64,000 bases of DNA from JAUNSR01 sp036655355 (lineage in GTDB: Bacteria; Bacteroidota; Bacteroidia; Bacteroidales; JAUNSR01). The notes beneath the pieces were generated by a model, which saw only the letters and a list, made by a program, of their open reading frames with translations, ran no database searches and was not told where the DNA came from. The translations under genes were made by a program, and so were the position numbers. Shown piece after piece: positions 26,365 to 36,263 of this stretch. The DNA lies in the NCBI GenBank assembly GCA_036655355.1, contig JAVVQG010000016.1:36554-100553 (forward strand), given 5' to 3'. Position 1 is the first letter of the stretch; each line of letters opens with the position of its first letter.

Positions 26365-28842
26365 ATGCTAAGAAAAATACTTATTCTCTCCCTTTGGGGG
26401 AGCTGCTGCTATCAAGCCATCGCTCAACACACCGGAATCGTATTTGAAGATAAAAATCTGAATGGTATTCAGGATCCTTCTGAAAAAGGATTGGAGGGAG
26501 TACCGGTTTCAGATGGTCTTCATGTTGTAAAAACGGATAGTCGGGGCTATTTTCAGCTTCCCGGACATCAGCGGGAACGATTTATCTTTGTGACTACACC
26601 GGATAACTACATGCCGGTTCAGAACCATTACCTCCCCATTGAAAAAGCGAAAGACTCCTATTCTTTCGGGTTAAAACGCTATCGTGCAACCGATAAAAGC
26701 GGTGCACACCGGTTCGTCCACATCTCCGATACGGAGATATTCAATACTCAAAATCACGAAGACTGGGTGAACGGTCTGAAGCAATATGCGAACAATGAGC
26801 AGATCGGTTTCATGATCTGTACCGGCGATATCTGTTATGAAAACGGATTGAAAAATCATATCAAATTGATGAACAGCGATAACATGCATACCCGTATGGT
26901 GTATACGATCGGGAATCATGACTTGGTAAAAGGAAAATATGGCGAAGCGTTGTTCGAAAGTATTTATGGTCCGGTTTATTACTCCTTTGATCTTGGAAAC
27001 GTGCACTATGTGATTACCCCGATGTTGGGCGGAGATCATCGTCCGAATTATACCAAAGAGGATGTATATCGATGGTTGAAAAATGACTTGGCACAGGTGC
27101 CGGCAGAGAAAGCCGTTGTGTTTTTCAACCATGACCTGCTGACGAATTCCGATGCGTTCGTATATGGAATCAATGAAGAGGAAAAGATTGACCTGAACAG
27201 CCGGAATCTCAAGGCTTGGCTCTACGGACACTGGCATATACATTATATGAAGAAACAGGGGGAGGTGCTTGCCATATCCACTGCAGCTCCGGACAAGGGA
27301 GGGATTGACCATTCAACCAGCGCATTCCGCGTCATGCATGTGGATAAGAAGGGGGATTGTCGCTCGGAACTACGTTATTCTTATCTGAATAATCAGATTG
27401 AGGTTCCTTCCGTTTGCAATGGAAAGGTTCCGGTTTTGAAAGATGGTTCGGTGCCGCTTTCTGTAAATGTGTATCACTCCTCTTCGCCTGTCAAGCGGGT
27501 TTCTTACACCTATCGTATCGCCGGTTCCGATAAGAAATACCGCGGCACTTTGCAGCAGCATACCGACTGGAACTGGAGTGATAACGTGAAGATTCCGGCG
27601 GGAGCGAACGGAAAGCGTGTTGATGTAATCGTTTCAGCGCTTCTGGGTACGGGAGAAGAGATCATCACGGAAAAACAATTCGAATATCATGCTGCCGCAG
27701 TGTCGCAACCGCAACTTACCGAGAATTGGAATAATTTATTGGGGAATGCGGAACACATCGGCCTCGCAACGGCTTCCCTTGATTCGGTATTGCATCTTTC
27801 TTGGATTCGCAATGTCGGAGCGAACCTTTATATGAGTTCGCCATTGGTTGTTAACGGCAATGTGTTTGTAGCTTCTGTCGATGAAAATCTCGAAGGAAAA
27901 GGAGCCATCATATCCTTGGAGGGAACTACGGGTGCGATTCGTTGGAAATATCCGGTTCGCAATTCCATTAAAAACAGTATGACTGCCAATAACGGAACGA
28001 TTTATGCTCAGGATGCGGAGGGATACCTTTATGCTGTGGATGCGGCTTCAGGTTCTTTGGTGTGGGAACGTAAACTCGATAACAATCCGCTACCGGCACT
28101 GATTGAAGGTATTGTTTCGGATCACGGCATCGTTTATGCCGGAACCGGAAAATCTTTGTGTGCCCTAGATGGTAAGAGCGGTGCGATCTTATGGCAAAAT
28201 AAGGATTGGGGGCAACATGAGGGAAGTACGAATACGATCGCGGTTGGGAAAGATATCCTTGTAAACGGCACTCAATGGGGGGCGTTGTACGGGAATGATC
28301 CACAGAGCGGCAAAATGTTGTGGAAAAATTCTGCTCATGGCCTTAGTGATCGCGGAGCATCAGCAGCCATCCACGGAAACCAGATCTATATCGTTTCGAG
28401 AAAATCCTTCTTTATTCTGGATGCACAGAACGGTAGGATATTGATCCGGAAAGAACTTCCCGTTCAGGTGGATGGCACTTCAACCCCTCTTCTGACAGAT
28501 CGTGAGATTATTTTCGGCACCAGTGAATCGGGTGTGATGGCGCTTGACAACGAGACGTTGGAAGAGAAGTGGCATCTCCGGACCGACCCCGCATTGGTGT
28601 TTACCGCCCCTTACACCCGAAAACCGAATGCGACTTTTGAAACAAGTGCCGTATTAAGCGGATCGACCGTGTTTATCGGTTCCTCAAACGGCATATTGTA
28701 CGGAATAAATAAATCAACCGGACAAATTACTTGGCAACATGCCACCGGAGCACCGATCTTCAGTACGGTAGCGGTGTCTGGCAATGCGTTGATTGCTACC
28801 GATTTTGCCGGTAATGTGTATGCTTTTTCAAATAAAAATTAA
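26365..28842 (+). CDS. Calcineurin-like phosphoesterase fused to a PQQ-like beta-propeller
   Basis: An 825-residue exported protein (signal peptide 1-21, ending AIAQ). Residues about 22-105 form a small SdrD/CarboxypepD_reg-like beta domain containing DKNLNGIQDPSEKG. Residues about 113-330 form a metallophosphoesterase domain with GDIC (154-157), GNHD (183-186), NHD (255-257) and GHWH (288-291); the first motif reads SDTE where SDTH is usual. Residues about 450-825 carry repeats such as GAIRWKYPV, GSLVWERKL and GAILWQNK, typical of PQQ-like propeller blades. The substrate is unknown. It lies 11 bases before the GH20 gene and is probably co-transcribed with it. Confidence 0.85.
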   Translation: MLRKILILSLWGSCCYQAIAQHTGIVFEDKNLNGIQDPSEKGLEGVPVSDGLHVVKTDSRGYFQLPGHQRERFIFVTTPDNYMPVQNHYLPIEKAKDSYSFGLKRYRATDKSGAHRFVHISDTEIFNTQNHEDWVNGLKQYANNEQIGFMICTGDICYENGLKNHIKLMNSDNMHTRMVYTIGNHDLVKGKYGEALFESIYGPVYYSFDLGNVHYVITPMLGGDHRPNYTKEDVYRWLKNDLAQVPAEKAVVFFNHDLLTNSDAFVYGINEEEKIDLNSRNLKAWLYGHWHIHYMKKQGEVLAISTAAPDKGGIDHSTSAFRVMHVDKKGDCRSELRYSYLNNQIEVPSVCNGKVPVLKDGSVPLSVNVYHSSSPVKRVSYTYRIAGSDKKYRGTLQQHTDWNWSDNVKIPAGANGKRVDVIVSALLGTGEEIITEKQFEYHAAAVSQPQLTENWNNLLGNAEHIGLATASLDSVLHLSWIRNVGANLYMSSPLVVNGNVFVASVDENLEGKGAIISLEGTTGAIRWKYPVRNSIKNSMTANNGTIYAQDAEGYLYAVDAASGSLVWERKLDNNPLPALIEGIVSDHGIVYAGTGKSLCALDGKSGAILWQNKDWGQHEGSTNTIAVGKDILVNGTQWGALYGNDPQSGKMLWKNSAHGLSDRGASAAIHGNQIYIVSRKSFFILDAQNGRILIRKELPVQVDGTSTPLLTDREIIFGTSESGVMALDNETLEEKWHLRTDPALVFTAPYTRKPNATFETSAVLSGSTVFIGSSNGILYGINKSTGQITWQHATGAPIFSTVAVSGNALIATDFAGNVYAFSNKN

Positions 28843-28853
28843 ATCATATACAC

Positions 28854-30320
28854 ATGAAAAGAACAATCTGCAGTTTTCTCCTTTGTTGGATTATTTCCTC
28901 TTGCATCGCCTCTTCTAAGGCCGACAATCCGGTCATCTTACCAGCTCCTACAAGTTTTAAGACAACGTCTGGAACATGCCATATCACAAAGTTGGATCGC
29001 ATCCGGAGAGTGGAAGACAACTCGATACCGGAAGAGGGGTATGAATTGAAGGTGAACAAAAAAGGAGTTCAAATCACCTGTAGTGAAGATAAAGGGTATC
29101 GTTATGCCCTTCAGACACTCGGAATGGTAAAAGAGCAGTTTGAAGGAAAAAAGAGTTTGCCTTGCTTTGAAGTGAAAGATCAACCCCGGTTGAAATGGCG
29201 AAGCTTTTTACTTGATTCGGGGAGGCAATATCAACAACCTCAAACGATTAAAAAACTGCTTGACCTGCTCTTCCTTCTGAAAATAAATAAATTTCATTGG
29301 CATCTGACTGAGGGTTTGGGATGGCGGCTCGAAATAAAGAAATATCCCGCGCTTACTCAAAAAGGTGCATTTGTTGGGCGTCAGGCCGAACAGCAGGGCT
29401 TTTATACGCAGGAAGAGGTGAAGGATCTGATTCGTTATGCAGCGGAACGAAACATTGAGATCGTACCCGAAATTGATATGCCGGGACACTCGGAGGCAGC
29501 ATTGGTGGCATATCCTCAACTCTCTTGTTTCGGCGATTCGGTGGTTGTACCGGAACAAGGTTTTACACAGCATATCTTTTGTGCCGGGAAAGATTCCGTA
29601 CTCACCTTTCTGAAGGATGTGTTGGATGAAGTTTGTGAGCTTTTTCCCGCCGAATACATTCACCTAGGTGGTGATGAGGCTCCGAAAGGGAATTGGAATA
29701 AATGTTCCGATTGCCAACAACGTATTGCGGATCTAGGCTTAAAAGACAGTCATGATTTGCAACTCTGGTTTTCTGCGCAAATGGCGAGCTATTTAAAAGA
29801 GAAAGGAAAGAAAGTTATTTTCTGGGGAGATGTTCTGTATCGGGAGGGGACTACTTTACCCGATAATGTGACGATTCACTGGTGGAATTGGCGCGGTCAT
29901 AAAGATTTGGCATTAAAGAGGGCAACGGAGCTAGGGCATCCTGTCATTGCCGGAACAAATTATTGTACTTACCTGAACTTTCCCATCACTCCCTGGCGTG
30001 GTTATAAACAAGGGCGCACGTTTGATATCAGTGATATTTATGGTGATAATCCCTCCAACATAAAAGATAATCCCGTGATTATGGGGATGAGTACAGCTTT
30101 GTGGACAGACGACGTTGTGAAAGAGTCAATGATCGATCAGCGCATATTACCCCGGATTTTCGCCCTTGCCCAACAGATGTGGAGTAAGGGGGAAGCGATA
30201 TCTTTTGATGATTTTATGGATCAGATACGCATCCTACAGCCATTTTTCGAGTCGAAAGGGTATGAATTCGGACCGGCATTACGTTCTGAAGTTCCCGCCG
30301 ATTATTCTTGGGAGAAGTAA
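28854..30320 (+). CDS. Beta-N-acetylhexosaminidase, GH20
   Basis: A 488-residue protein with an N-terminal export signal containing ISSC (residues 14-17), possibly a lipobox. A GH20b-type alpha/beta domain (about 25-110) precedes the catalytic barrel, with the FHWHLTEGLGWRLE segment (147-160), PEIDMPGHSEAAL (205-217) and the catalytic Asp274-Glu275 pair in HLGGDEAPKGNW. GH20 enzymes use substrate-assisted catalysis to remove terminal GlcNAc or GalNAc. With the GH2 neighbour this suggests trimming of host-type or other N-acetylhexosamine-containing glycans. Confidence 0.92.
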   Translation: MKRTICSFLLCWIISSCIASSKADNPVILPAPTSFKTTSGTCHITKLDRIRRVEDNSIPEEGYELKVNKKGVQITCSEDKGYRYALQTLGMVKEQFEGKKSLPCFEVKDQPRLKWRSFLLDSGRQYQQPQTIKKLLDLLFLLKINKFHWHLTEGLGWRLEIKKYPALTQKGAFVGRQAEQQGFYTQEEVKDLIRYAAERNIEIVPEIDMPGHSEAALVAYPQLSCFGDSVVVPEQGFTQHIFCAGKDSVLTFLKDVLDEVCELFPAEYIHLGGDEAPKGNWNKCSDCQQRIADLGLKDSHDLQLWFSAQMASYLKEKGKKVIFWGDVLYREGTTLPDNVTIHWWNWRGHKDLALKRATELGHPVIAGTNYCTYLNFPITPWRGYKQGRTFDISDIYGDNPSNIKDNPVIMGMSTALWTDDVVKESMIDQRILPRIFALAQQMWSKGEAISFDDFMDQIRILQPFFESKGYEFGPALRSEVPADYSWEK

Positions 30321-30508
30321 TCTTTGCGAGATTTAGTTTCTATTTCCAGAACAAGTATGCTGATCTTGTCGCGTTATCTGGGAAGTATTAATATGAAGAT
30401 GTTCGAAATATTAAATTGGGCAGAGGAACCGGAAATGAATTTGTAAGGGGCGAATAGGATGCAACATTGAATAAGGATATATTTATTTAGTTTATATTTA
30501 ATAATAAA

Positions 30509-30533
30509 ATATAAATGATCATTTATATCTTTG
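30509..30533. promoter_or_regulatory. 20-bp perfect palindrome overlapping a -7 element of the cas operon
   Basis: ATATAAATGATCATTTATAT (30509-30528) is a perfect palindrome, and its end merges with TATCTTTG (30526-30533), a TAnnTTTG -7 element about 125 bases before cas3. A small hairpin CATCTAT/ATAGATG follows at 30545-30566 in the predicted leader. The arrangement resembles a repressor operator on the cas promoter. Apart from this, the 337-base gap between the GH20 gene and cas3 holds no gene I can support. Confidence 0.55.
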
Positions 30534-30657
30534 TGCAAATGATTCATCTATGTGGATATATAGATGATTCGAATGTCTTGGCCAATTTTTTATGTAAAAA
30601 TATTTGTAACGGAGGAAAAAGCGGGAGTGTCATAAAACTCAATATATAATCAAGGAA

Positions 30658-32871
30658 ATGAAAGAATTTATAGCTCATATACGCCATATAGAGCAAGATT
30701 TTGAATTACAGACGATCTGTGAGCATAGTTTGGGGACTGCAAAAATAGCAAAGGAATTTGCACGCGGGTTTGGTTCTGCAGAATGGGGAGAGTGGCTGGG
30801 AAGAGCTCACGATATGGGTAAATTTTCATCCTATTTTCAGCAATATATTCGTGTGAATTCGGGAATGGTAGAGGCTGAAAAGATGATGAGTAAAGAAGAC
30901 CACTCATCTGCGGGTGCTATTTATGCCCTGAAATCTTTTCCTCACATTTATCCTCCTTTGAGTTATTGCATTGCGGGGCATCACAGCGGACTTTTAGATT
31001 GGACTTCTTCCGGAGAAGCCAATATGGCTCACAGATTATCGAAACGGGATCTATTAGGAAAGATAGAGCAACAAAATATAGATACGCTTGGATTGATACA
31101 AGATGAATCTTTGTTTTCCGCACCGGCTCTCAAAAATCCCAAGAAAGAATTTCATCTATGGATACGAATGCTTTTTTCTTGTTTGGTAGATGCAGATTAT
31201 CTAGATACGGAGAACTTTATGAATCCCACACTAAGTGAAGCACGTGGGAACTATGATACATTGGCTGATTTAAAACAACGTTTTGATCAATATATGTTTG
31301 ATTTAGGGTCGAATGCTCCATTAACAACGATTAATCAGATACGTTCGGTTGTACTTCAACAATGCCTGTCAAATGGGACAAAGATCCCCGGATTTTATAA
31401 TCTCTCATTACCCACAGGAGGAGGAAAAACACTTTCTTCGATGGCCTGGGCGTTGGTTCATGCTATAAAATATAAGAAAAGCAGGATTATAGTAGCTATT
31501 CCATATACGAGCATTATTGCACAAACGGCAGAGATATTTCGCAAGATATTTGGGAAAGACAATGTTGTTGAACATCATTCGAATATCCAGAATGAAGAAC
31601 AACTTAACTATTCAAACAAATTGTCGACTGAGAATTGGGATGCTCCAATTGTGGTCACGACTAATGTACAGTTATTTGAATCTCTTTATGCTGCCAAACC
31701 TTCAAAATGTAGAAAGCTTCATAATCTGTGTAACTCGGTAGTAATATTAGATGAAGCTCAGATATTTCCTGTTGAATTTCTACAACCGGTATTGGATATA
31801 TTACAAGGATTGAGATCAGACTTTAAAACAAGCATTTTATTTACAACGGCTACTCAACCAGTCTTTGATGTGAAAATAGGATCAGGAAAGGCTGAATTTC
31901 AAGGTCTTTCAGAACCAGTGCAGGAACTAATCTCAGAGGAAACCGATCTCTCTATTTTTCGTCGCGTTGAAATAGAATGGCCGAAAGGCAATGAGATTAC
32001 AGAATATGAAGATTTGGTAACAAGTCTTATTGAGTTTGAACAGGTATTATGCATTGTCAATACGAGAAAAGAAGCGCAAGCCATCTTTAAAATAATGCCG
32101 GAGGGGACACTACACTTGTCGAGATTGATGTGTTCTGCTCATATTATGAAAACTATTACTGAAATAAAAAGACGATTAGCCGCAGGAGAGCCCGTCAGAG
32201 TGATTAGTACACAACTTATAGAAGCTGGAGTAGATATTGATTTTCCGGTAGTCTTTCGGGCATTTGCAGGCTTGGATTCAATAGTCCAAGCCGCTGGTCG
32301 ATGTAATCGAGAAGGGAAATTAAATAAGATTGGCCAATTAGGAAAAGTCATTGTATTTAATACTCCCAATGGTGTACCGCAAGGATTGATGCGAAAAGGG
32401 GCGGACGCGTTGCGTGAAATGTTGGCAATTGATCCAAATGCCGATTTTTTATCCAAAGAAAAGATACAACAATATTTTAATCTATATTATTCAAAGGCCA
32501 ATACTTTCGATAAACCTTCTGTAAAGGATTTCTTATATAAAGATGTGGGGCAGATGAAATTTATGTTTGCATCTGTGGCTGATCAATTTCAATTAATCGA
32601 TGATAAAGACTCGGTTACGGTATTGATTGGTTATGACTCGGGAACCGATTTGATTAAAGAATTTAAACAGAAAGGTCCGGAGAAAGGATTGATGCGTAAG
32701 TTGCAACAATATAGTGTTTCTCTGCATAAATATGATTTTGAAAAACTAAAAGAAGCCGGACAAGTTGCCTCCTTTTTTGGCTCATATATTTTAGAAGATC
32801 CGTCTGCATATGATTTAACCGGAGGTCTGAGCTTGGATAATCACTGGCTGAATGAACTATTGTATATATAA
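30658..32871 (+). CDS. cas3: CRISPR-associated helicase/nuclease Cas3 (type I-C)
   Basis: A 737-residue fusion of an N-terminal HD nuclease (His in CEHSLGTAKIA, HD pair 51-52 in GRAHDMGKF, and KEDHSSAG) and a superfamily 2 helicase (Walker A in LPTGGGKT, DEAQ box in VVILDEAQIFP, motif VI QAAGRCNREGK). It is recruited to Cascade-bound DNA to nick and degrade the invader. The DEAQ variant of DEAH is common in this subgroup. It is the first gene of a tight seven-gene cas operon. The cas genes look visibly more AT-rich than the flanking genes. Confidence 0.96.
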   Translation: MKEFIAHIRHIEQDFELQTICEHSLGTAKIAKEFARGFGSAEWGEWLGRAHDMGKFSSYFQQYIRVNSGMVEAEKMMSKEDHSSAGAIYALKSFPHIYPPLSYCIAGHHSGLLDWTSSGEANMAHRLSKRDLLGKIEQQNIDTLGLIQDESLFSAPALKNPKKEFHLWIRMLFSCLVDADYLDTENFMNPTLSEARGNYDTLADLKQRFDQYMFDLGSNAPLTTINQIRSVVLQQCLSNGTKIPGFYNLSLPTGGGKTLSSMAWALVHAIKYKKSRIIVAIPYTSIIAQTAEIFRKIFGKDNVVEHHSNIQNEEQLNYSNKLSTENWDAPIVVTTNVQLFESLYAAKPSKCRKLHNLCNSVVILDEAQIFPVEFLQPVLDILQGLRSDFKTSILFTTATQPVFDVKIGSGKAEFQGLSEPVQELISEETDLSIFRRVEIEWPKGNEITEYEDLVTSLIEFEQVLCIVNTRKEAQAIFKIMPEGTLHLSRLMCSAHIMKTITEIKRRLAAGEPVRVISTQLIEAGVDIDFPVVFRAFAGLDSIVQAAGRCNREGKLNKIGQLGKVIVFNTPNGVPQGLMRKGADALREMLAIDPNADFLSKEKIQQYFNLYYSKANTFDKPSVKDFLYKDVGQMKFMFASVADQFQLIDDKDSVTVLIGYDSGTDLIKEFKQKGPEKGLMRKLQQYSVSLHKYDFEKLKEAGQVASFFGSYILEDPSAYDLTGGLSLDNHWLNELLYI

Positions 32872-32894
32872 TTAACCACTGAAAATAAATATCT

Positions 32895-33599
32895 ATGGAA
32901 TATCACAACAAAGAGTTTTGTCTGGAAGTGTGGGGTGACTATGCTTGTTTTACCCGCCCGGAGATGAAGGTAGAGCGGGTAAGTTATGATGTGATGACGC
33001 CTTCGGCTGCTCGTTCTATTTTTGAAGCGATTTTCTGGAAACCTGCAATCAGATGGAAAGTCACTCGAATAGAAGTATTGAATCCGATTGAGTGGATCTC
33101 AATTCGGCGCAACGAAGTGGGTTCATTAATGAGCCCGCGGTCAGAACATCTTTTTATAGAAGATTTACGTCAGCAAAGAGCAGGATTGTTATTACGAGAT
33201 GTACGCTATCGAATTTATGCCGAGCTTGAGTTTATTCCGTTCAGAGAGCGTAAAAGCTTAAAAAATAACAAGAGTAGTTGGGAAAATACAGAAGAGTCAG
33301 AACTTGAAAAGATGGATGAGAATCCTGGTAAATATAATGCGATGTTTGAACGCCGAGCCAAGAAAGGCCAATGTTTCAATCAGCCTTATTTGGGATGTCG
33401 CGAGTTTTCTGCAAATTTCAGTCTTATAGAGAATCCGATTAAGAGTAATGGTATTGCCGAAACCCGAGATTTAGGATTTATGCTTTATGATATGGATTTT
33501 TCAAATCCGGTAAATCCTCAAGCCATGTTTTTCAGAGCTAAATTGGAAAATGGTATAATTGAAGTGCCATCTAAAGAAAGTGAGGAGGTTCGGAAATGA
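32895..33599 (+). CDS. cas5c: Cas5c, crRNA-processing subunit
   Basis: A 234-residue RAMP protein of the I-C Cas5d/c family, recognised by the N-terminal LEVWGDYACFTRPEMKVER segment and YDVMTPSAARSIFEAIFWKP. In type I-C, which lacks Cas6, Cas5c cuts the repeat RNA and stays at the crRNA 5' handle within Cascade. The stop overlaps the cas8c start (ATGA), so the two are translationally coupled. Length is normal. Confidence 0.95.
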   Translation: MEYHNKEFCLEVWGDYACFTRPEMKVERVSYDVMTPSAARSIFEAIFWKPAIRWKVTRIEVLNPIEWISIRRNEVGSLMSPRSEHLFIEDLRQQRAGLLLRDVRYRIYAELEFIPFRERKSLKNNKSSWENTEESELEKMDENPGKYNAMFERRAKKGQCFNQPYLGCREFSANFSLIENPIKSNGIAETRDLGFMLYDMDFSNPVNPQAMFFRAKLENGIIEVPSKESEEVRK

Positions 33600-35377
33600 T
33601 ACTACAAGCATTGTATGAATATTATCAGCGGAAGGCAACTGACCCGGATAGTCAGATTGCTCCTCAAGGATTGGAATGGAAAGAGATTCCTTATCTGATT
33701 GTAATTGATAAAGAGGGCCGATTTCAAGGTTTAGAAGATACATCCGAGGGAATTGGAAAGGAAAGACGGGCTAAACGTTTCTTGGTAACGAAAGGGAAAG
33801 GACGATCCGGAAGTGCAAGTTGGAAAACTGCAAATGTATTATGGGATCATTTTGGTTATGTTGCTGCGCAGCCAAAAATCAAAGATATTGATTTGAAAAA
33901 GGCAAAGGAGGATAGTGAAAAACAGAATAAAACATTTGTTGATCAATGTAAGGATATTTATAACAGATTTCCGACCAATAATCAGATTGGGGCAGTTTGT
34001 CGATTTTATATTAACCCCGATAATCTGGTTGCCTTAAAGAATGATCAGTTATGGAAAGAGTGTATTAAAAAAGATGGCGTAAATCTGTCGTTTCGCTTGT
34101 TGGGCAAGTCTGGGATTGTAGCTGCTCAATCTGATTTATATGCATTGGCTCAAAAAAGTAATGTCGAAGATATAAATACTCCTAGTCAACAAGGTATTTG
34201 TTTGATTACCGGCGAACGAAGCGATTTAGCAGTACTCACTACCGCTACGAATATTCCGGGAGGTAAGAGTGGTGCTAAATTAGTCGGATTTCAGCGAAAT
34301 TCAGGATATGATTCTTATTATAAAGAACAAGGACTAAATGCACCTATATCTAAAATAGCGGAAGATGCCTATACGACCGCCTTAAATGAATTATTAGGGA
34401 AAGATTCATTAAATAAATATAGATTGAACGATACTTCGGTCGTGTTTTGGGCACAAAAAAATACCAATTTTGAAAATGATTTTTCTTTTTTCTTCTCTTC
34501 TCCCCCCAAGGATAATCCCGACAAAAATATTGAGGTGATTCGGAGTCTAATGAAAGGAGTCTATTCCGGGATTTTACAGGAAGAAGACAATACTCCTTTT
34601 TATATATTAGGGTTGGCTCCGAATGCGGCGCGTATTTCCGTACGATTTTGGAAAACAGGTACGGTAAAAGTATTTGCGGAGAATCTGAAACAGCATTTTA
34701 TTGACTTAGCGATTATACATGATCTACATAATGAACGGGAGTATTTTTCTTTATTCAATTTATTGACACAGGTCGCTTTCCAATATAAGATGGATAATCT
34801 GCCTCCGAATTTGGTTGCAGATATGACACAAAGCATTTTGGATAATCGACCGTATCCCGCCACATTGCAAATACATTGTATCACTCGTATTCGCGCTGAT
34901 AGATCGATTAGTTATATTCGGGCTGCGATACTGAAATCTTATCTTAATCGTAAATATCGAAACAATCAATTTTTTAACCATAAAGAAATTACCATGGCAC
35001 TAGATTTAGAAAATAAAAATCAAGCTTATTTAAGTGGACGCCTTTTCGCGGTGCTCGAAAAGATTCAAGAATCAGCACTTCCTGGTATTAACGCCACAAT
35101 CAAGGACCGATATTATGGGGCGGCTTCTACTACTCCTGTAACCGTTTTTAACCGCCTAATTAGTTTGAGTAATAATCATTTAAGTAAAATAGGAGGCGGC
35201 AAAGCTGTATATTTCGAAAAACTTATTCAGGAAATCATGCAGGGCATTGATTCGAATGGCTTTCCAAAACACTTGTCTTTGGATGATCAAAGCCGATTTG
35301 CGATAGGTTATTATCATCAACGACAAGATTTATTTACGAAAAAAAATAACGATACAGATTCTAACGAAACTAAATAA
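33596..35377 (+). CDS. cas8c: Cas8c (Csd1), large subunit of I-C Cascade
   Basis: A 593-residue protein. Features typical of Cas8c include the ICLITGERSDLAVL segment, followed by GAKLVGFQRNSGYDSYYKEQG, a ...NDTSVVFWAQ... block and a C-terminal helical part containing the internal Cas11-like region. It recognises the PAM and helps open the DNA. In I-C systems a small Cas11 is often produced by internal translation within cas8c; I cannot place that start with confidence here. Confidence 0.94.
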   Translation: MILQALYEYYQRKATDPDSQIAPQGLEWKEIPYLIVIDKEGRFQGLEDTSEGIGKERRAKRFLVTKGKGRSGSASWKTANVLWDHFGYVAAQPKIKDIDLKKAKEDSEKQNKTFVDQCKDIYNRFPTNNQIGAVCRFYINPDNLVALKNDQLWKECIKKDGVNLSFRLLGKSGIVAAQSDLYALAQKSNVEDINTPSQQGICLITGERSDLAVLTTATNIPGGKSGAKLVGFQRNSGYDSYYKEQGLNAPISKIAEDAYTTALNELLGKDSLNKYRLNDTSVVFWAQKNTNFENDFSFFFSSPPKDNPDKNIEVIRSLMKGVYSGILQEEDNTPFYILGLAPNAARISVRFWKTGTVKVFAENLKQHFIDLAIIHDLHNEREYFSLFNLLTQVAFQYKMDNLPPNLVADMTQSILDNRPYPATLQIHCITRIRADRSISYIRAAILKSYLNRKYRNNQFFNHKEITMALDLENKNQAYLSGRLFAVLEKIQESALPGINATIKDRYYGAASTTPVTVFNRLISLSNNHLSKIGGGKAVYFEKLIQEIMQGIDSNGFPKHLSLDDQSRFAIGYYHQRQDLFTKKNNDTDSNETK

Positions 35378-35385
35378 AAGAGATT

Positions 35386-36249
35386 ATGGAAAACGCAGTA
35401 AAAAACAGATACGACTTTTTATTATTATTTGATGTCAAAGATGGAAATCCAAATGGTGATCCGGATGCCGGTAACCTACCGCGTGTGGATGCAGAAACAG
35501 GGCTGGGATTAGTAACGGATGTCTGTCTAAAAAGAAAAGTCAGAAATTATGTGCAATTGGTAAAGAATAACGAAAAACCGTTTGACATTTTTATCAAAGA
35601 AAAGGCAATCCTAAACCACCTTATTAATGAAGCTCATCTCGATGAGAATGTGAAATCAAAAGAAAAAGGAGCAAAGACCGAGGCTGCTCGTAACTGGATG
35701 TGTAAAAATTATTATGACATAAGAACATTTGGTGCTGTAATGTCTACCGGGGAAAATGCTGGTCAAGTCCGAGGACCAATTCAGATCACCTTCGCTCGTT
35801 CTATTGATCCGATTGTTGCATCCGAGCACAGTATTACTCGAATGGCGGTTGCTACCGAAGCAGAAGCGGAAAAACAGAAAGGAGATAACCGAACAATGGG
35901 ACGGAAGTATACAGTCCCATACGGATTATATAAGGCGCATGGCTTTATTTCTGCTAATCTTGCCTTGCAAACCGGATTTACGGAAGAGGATTTACAATTA
36001 TTTTGGGAAGCATTACAGAATATGTTTGAACATGATCGTTCGGCTGCTCGCGGGATGATGAGTACATGTAAACTTATTGTTTTCAAACATGATTCAGCAT
36101 TGGGAAATGCCCATGCACAAAAATTGTTTGATTTAGTTAAGGTTGAAACTAAAGATAAATCTGTTCCCCCTCGCTCGTTTGAAGATTATAAGGTAACAAT
36201 CAACAAAGATAATCTACCAACCGGCGTAGAGATTATTGAAATGGTATAA
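35386..36249 (+). CDS. cas7c: Cas7c (Csd2), Cascade backbone
   Basis: A 287-residue RAMP protein with the hallmark N-terminus YDFLLLFDVKDGNPNGDPDA and later GAVMSTGENAGQVRGPIQ. Several copies coat the spacer part of the crRNA. It begins 8 bases after cas8c. All expected family landmarks are present and there is no frame damage. Confidence 0.96.
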   Translation: MENAVKNRYDFLLLFDVKDGNPNGDPDAGNLPRVDAETGLGLVTDVCLKRKVRNYVQLVKNNEKPFDIFIKEKAILNHLINEAHLDENVKSKEKGAKTEAARNWMCKNYYDIRTFGAVMSTGENAGQVRGPIQITFARSIDPIVASEHSITRMAVATEAEAEKQKGDNRTMGRKYTVPYGLYKAHGFISANLALQTGFTEEDLQLFWEALQNMFEHDRSAARGMMSTCKLIVFKHDSALGNAHAQKLFDLVKVETKDKSVPPRSFEDYKVTINKDNLPTGVEIIEMV

Positions 36250-36263
36250 TTAATATTTATTCT

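Noticed and set aside
31740..31770. DEAQ instead of DEAH in Cas3 as a sign of inactivity
   Set aside because: This variation is common in type I-C Cas3 proteins and all other motifs are intact.
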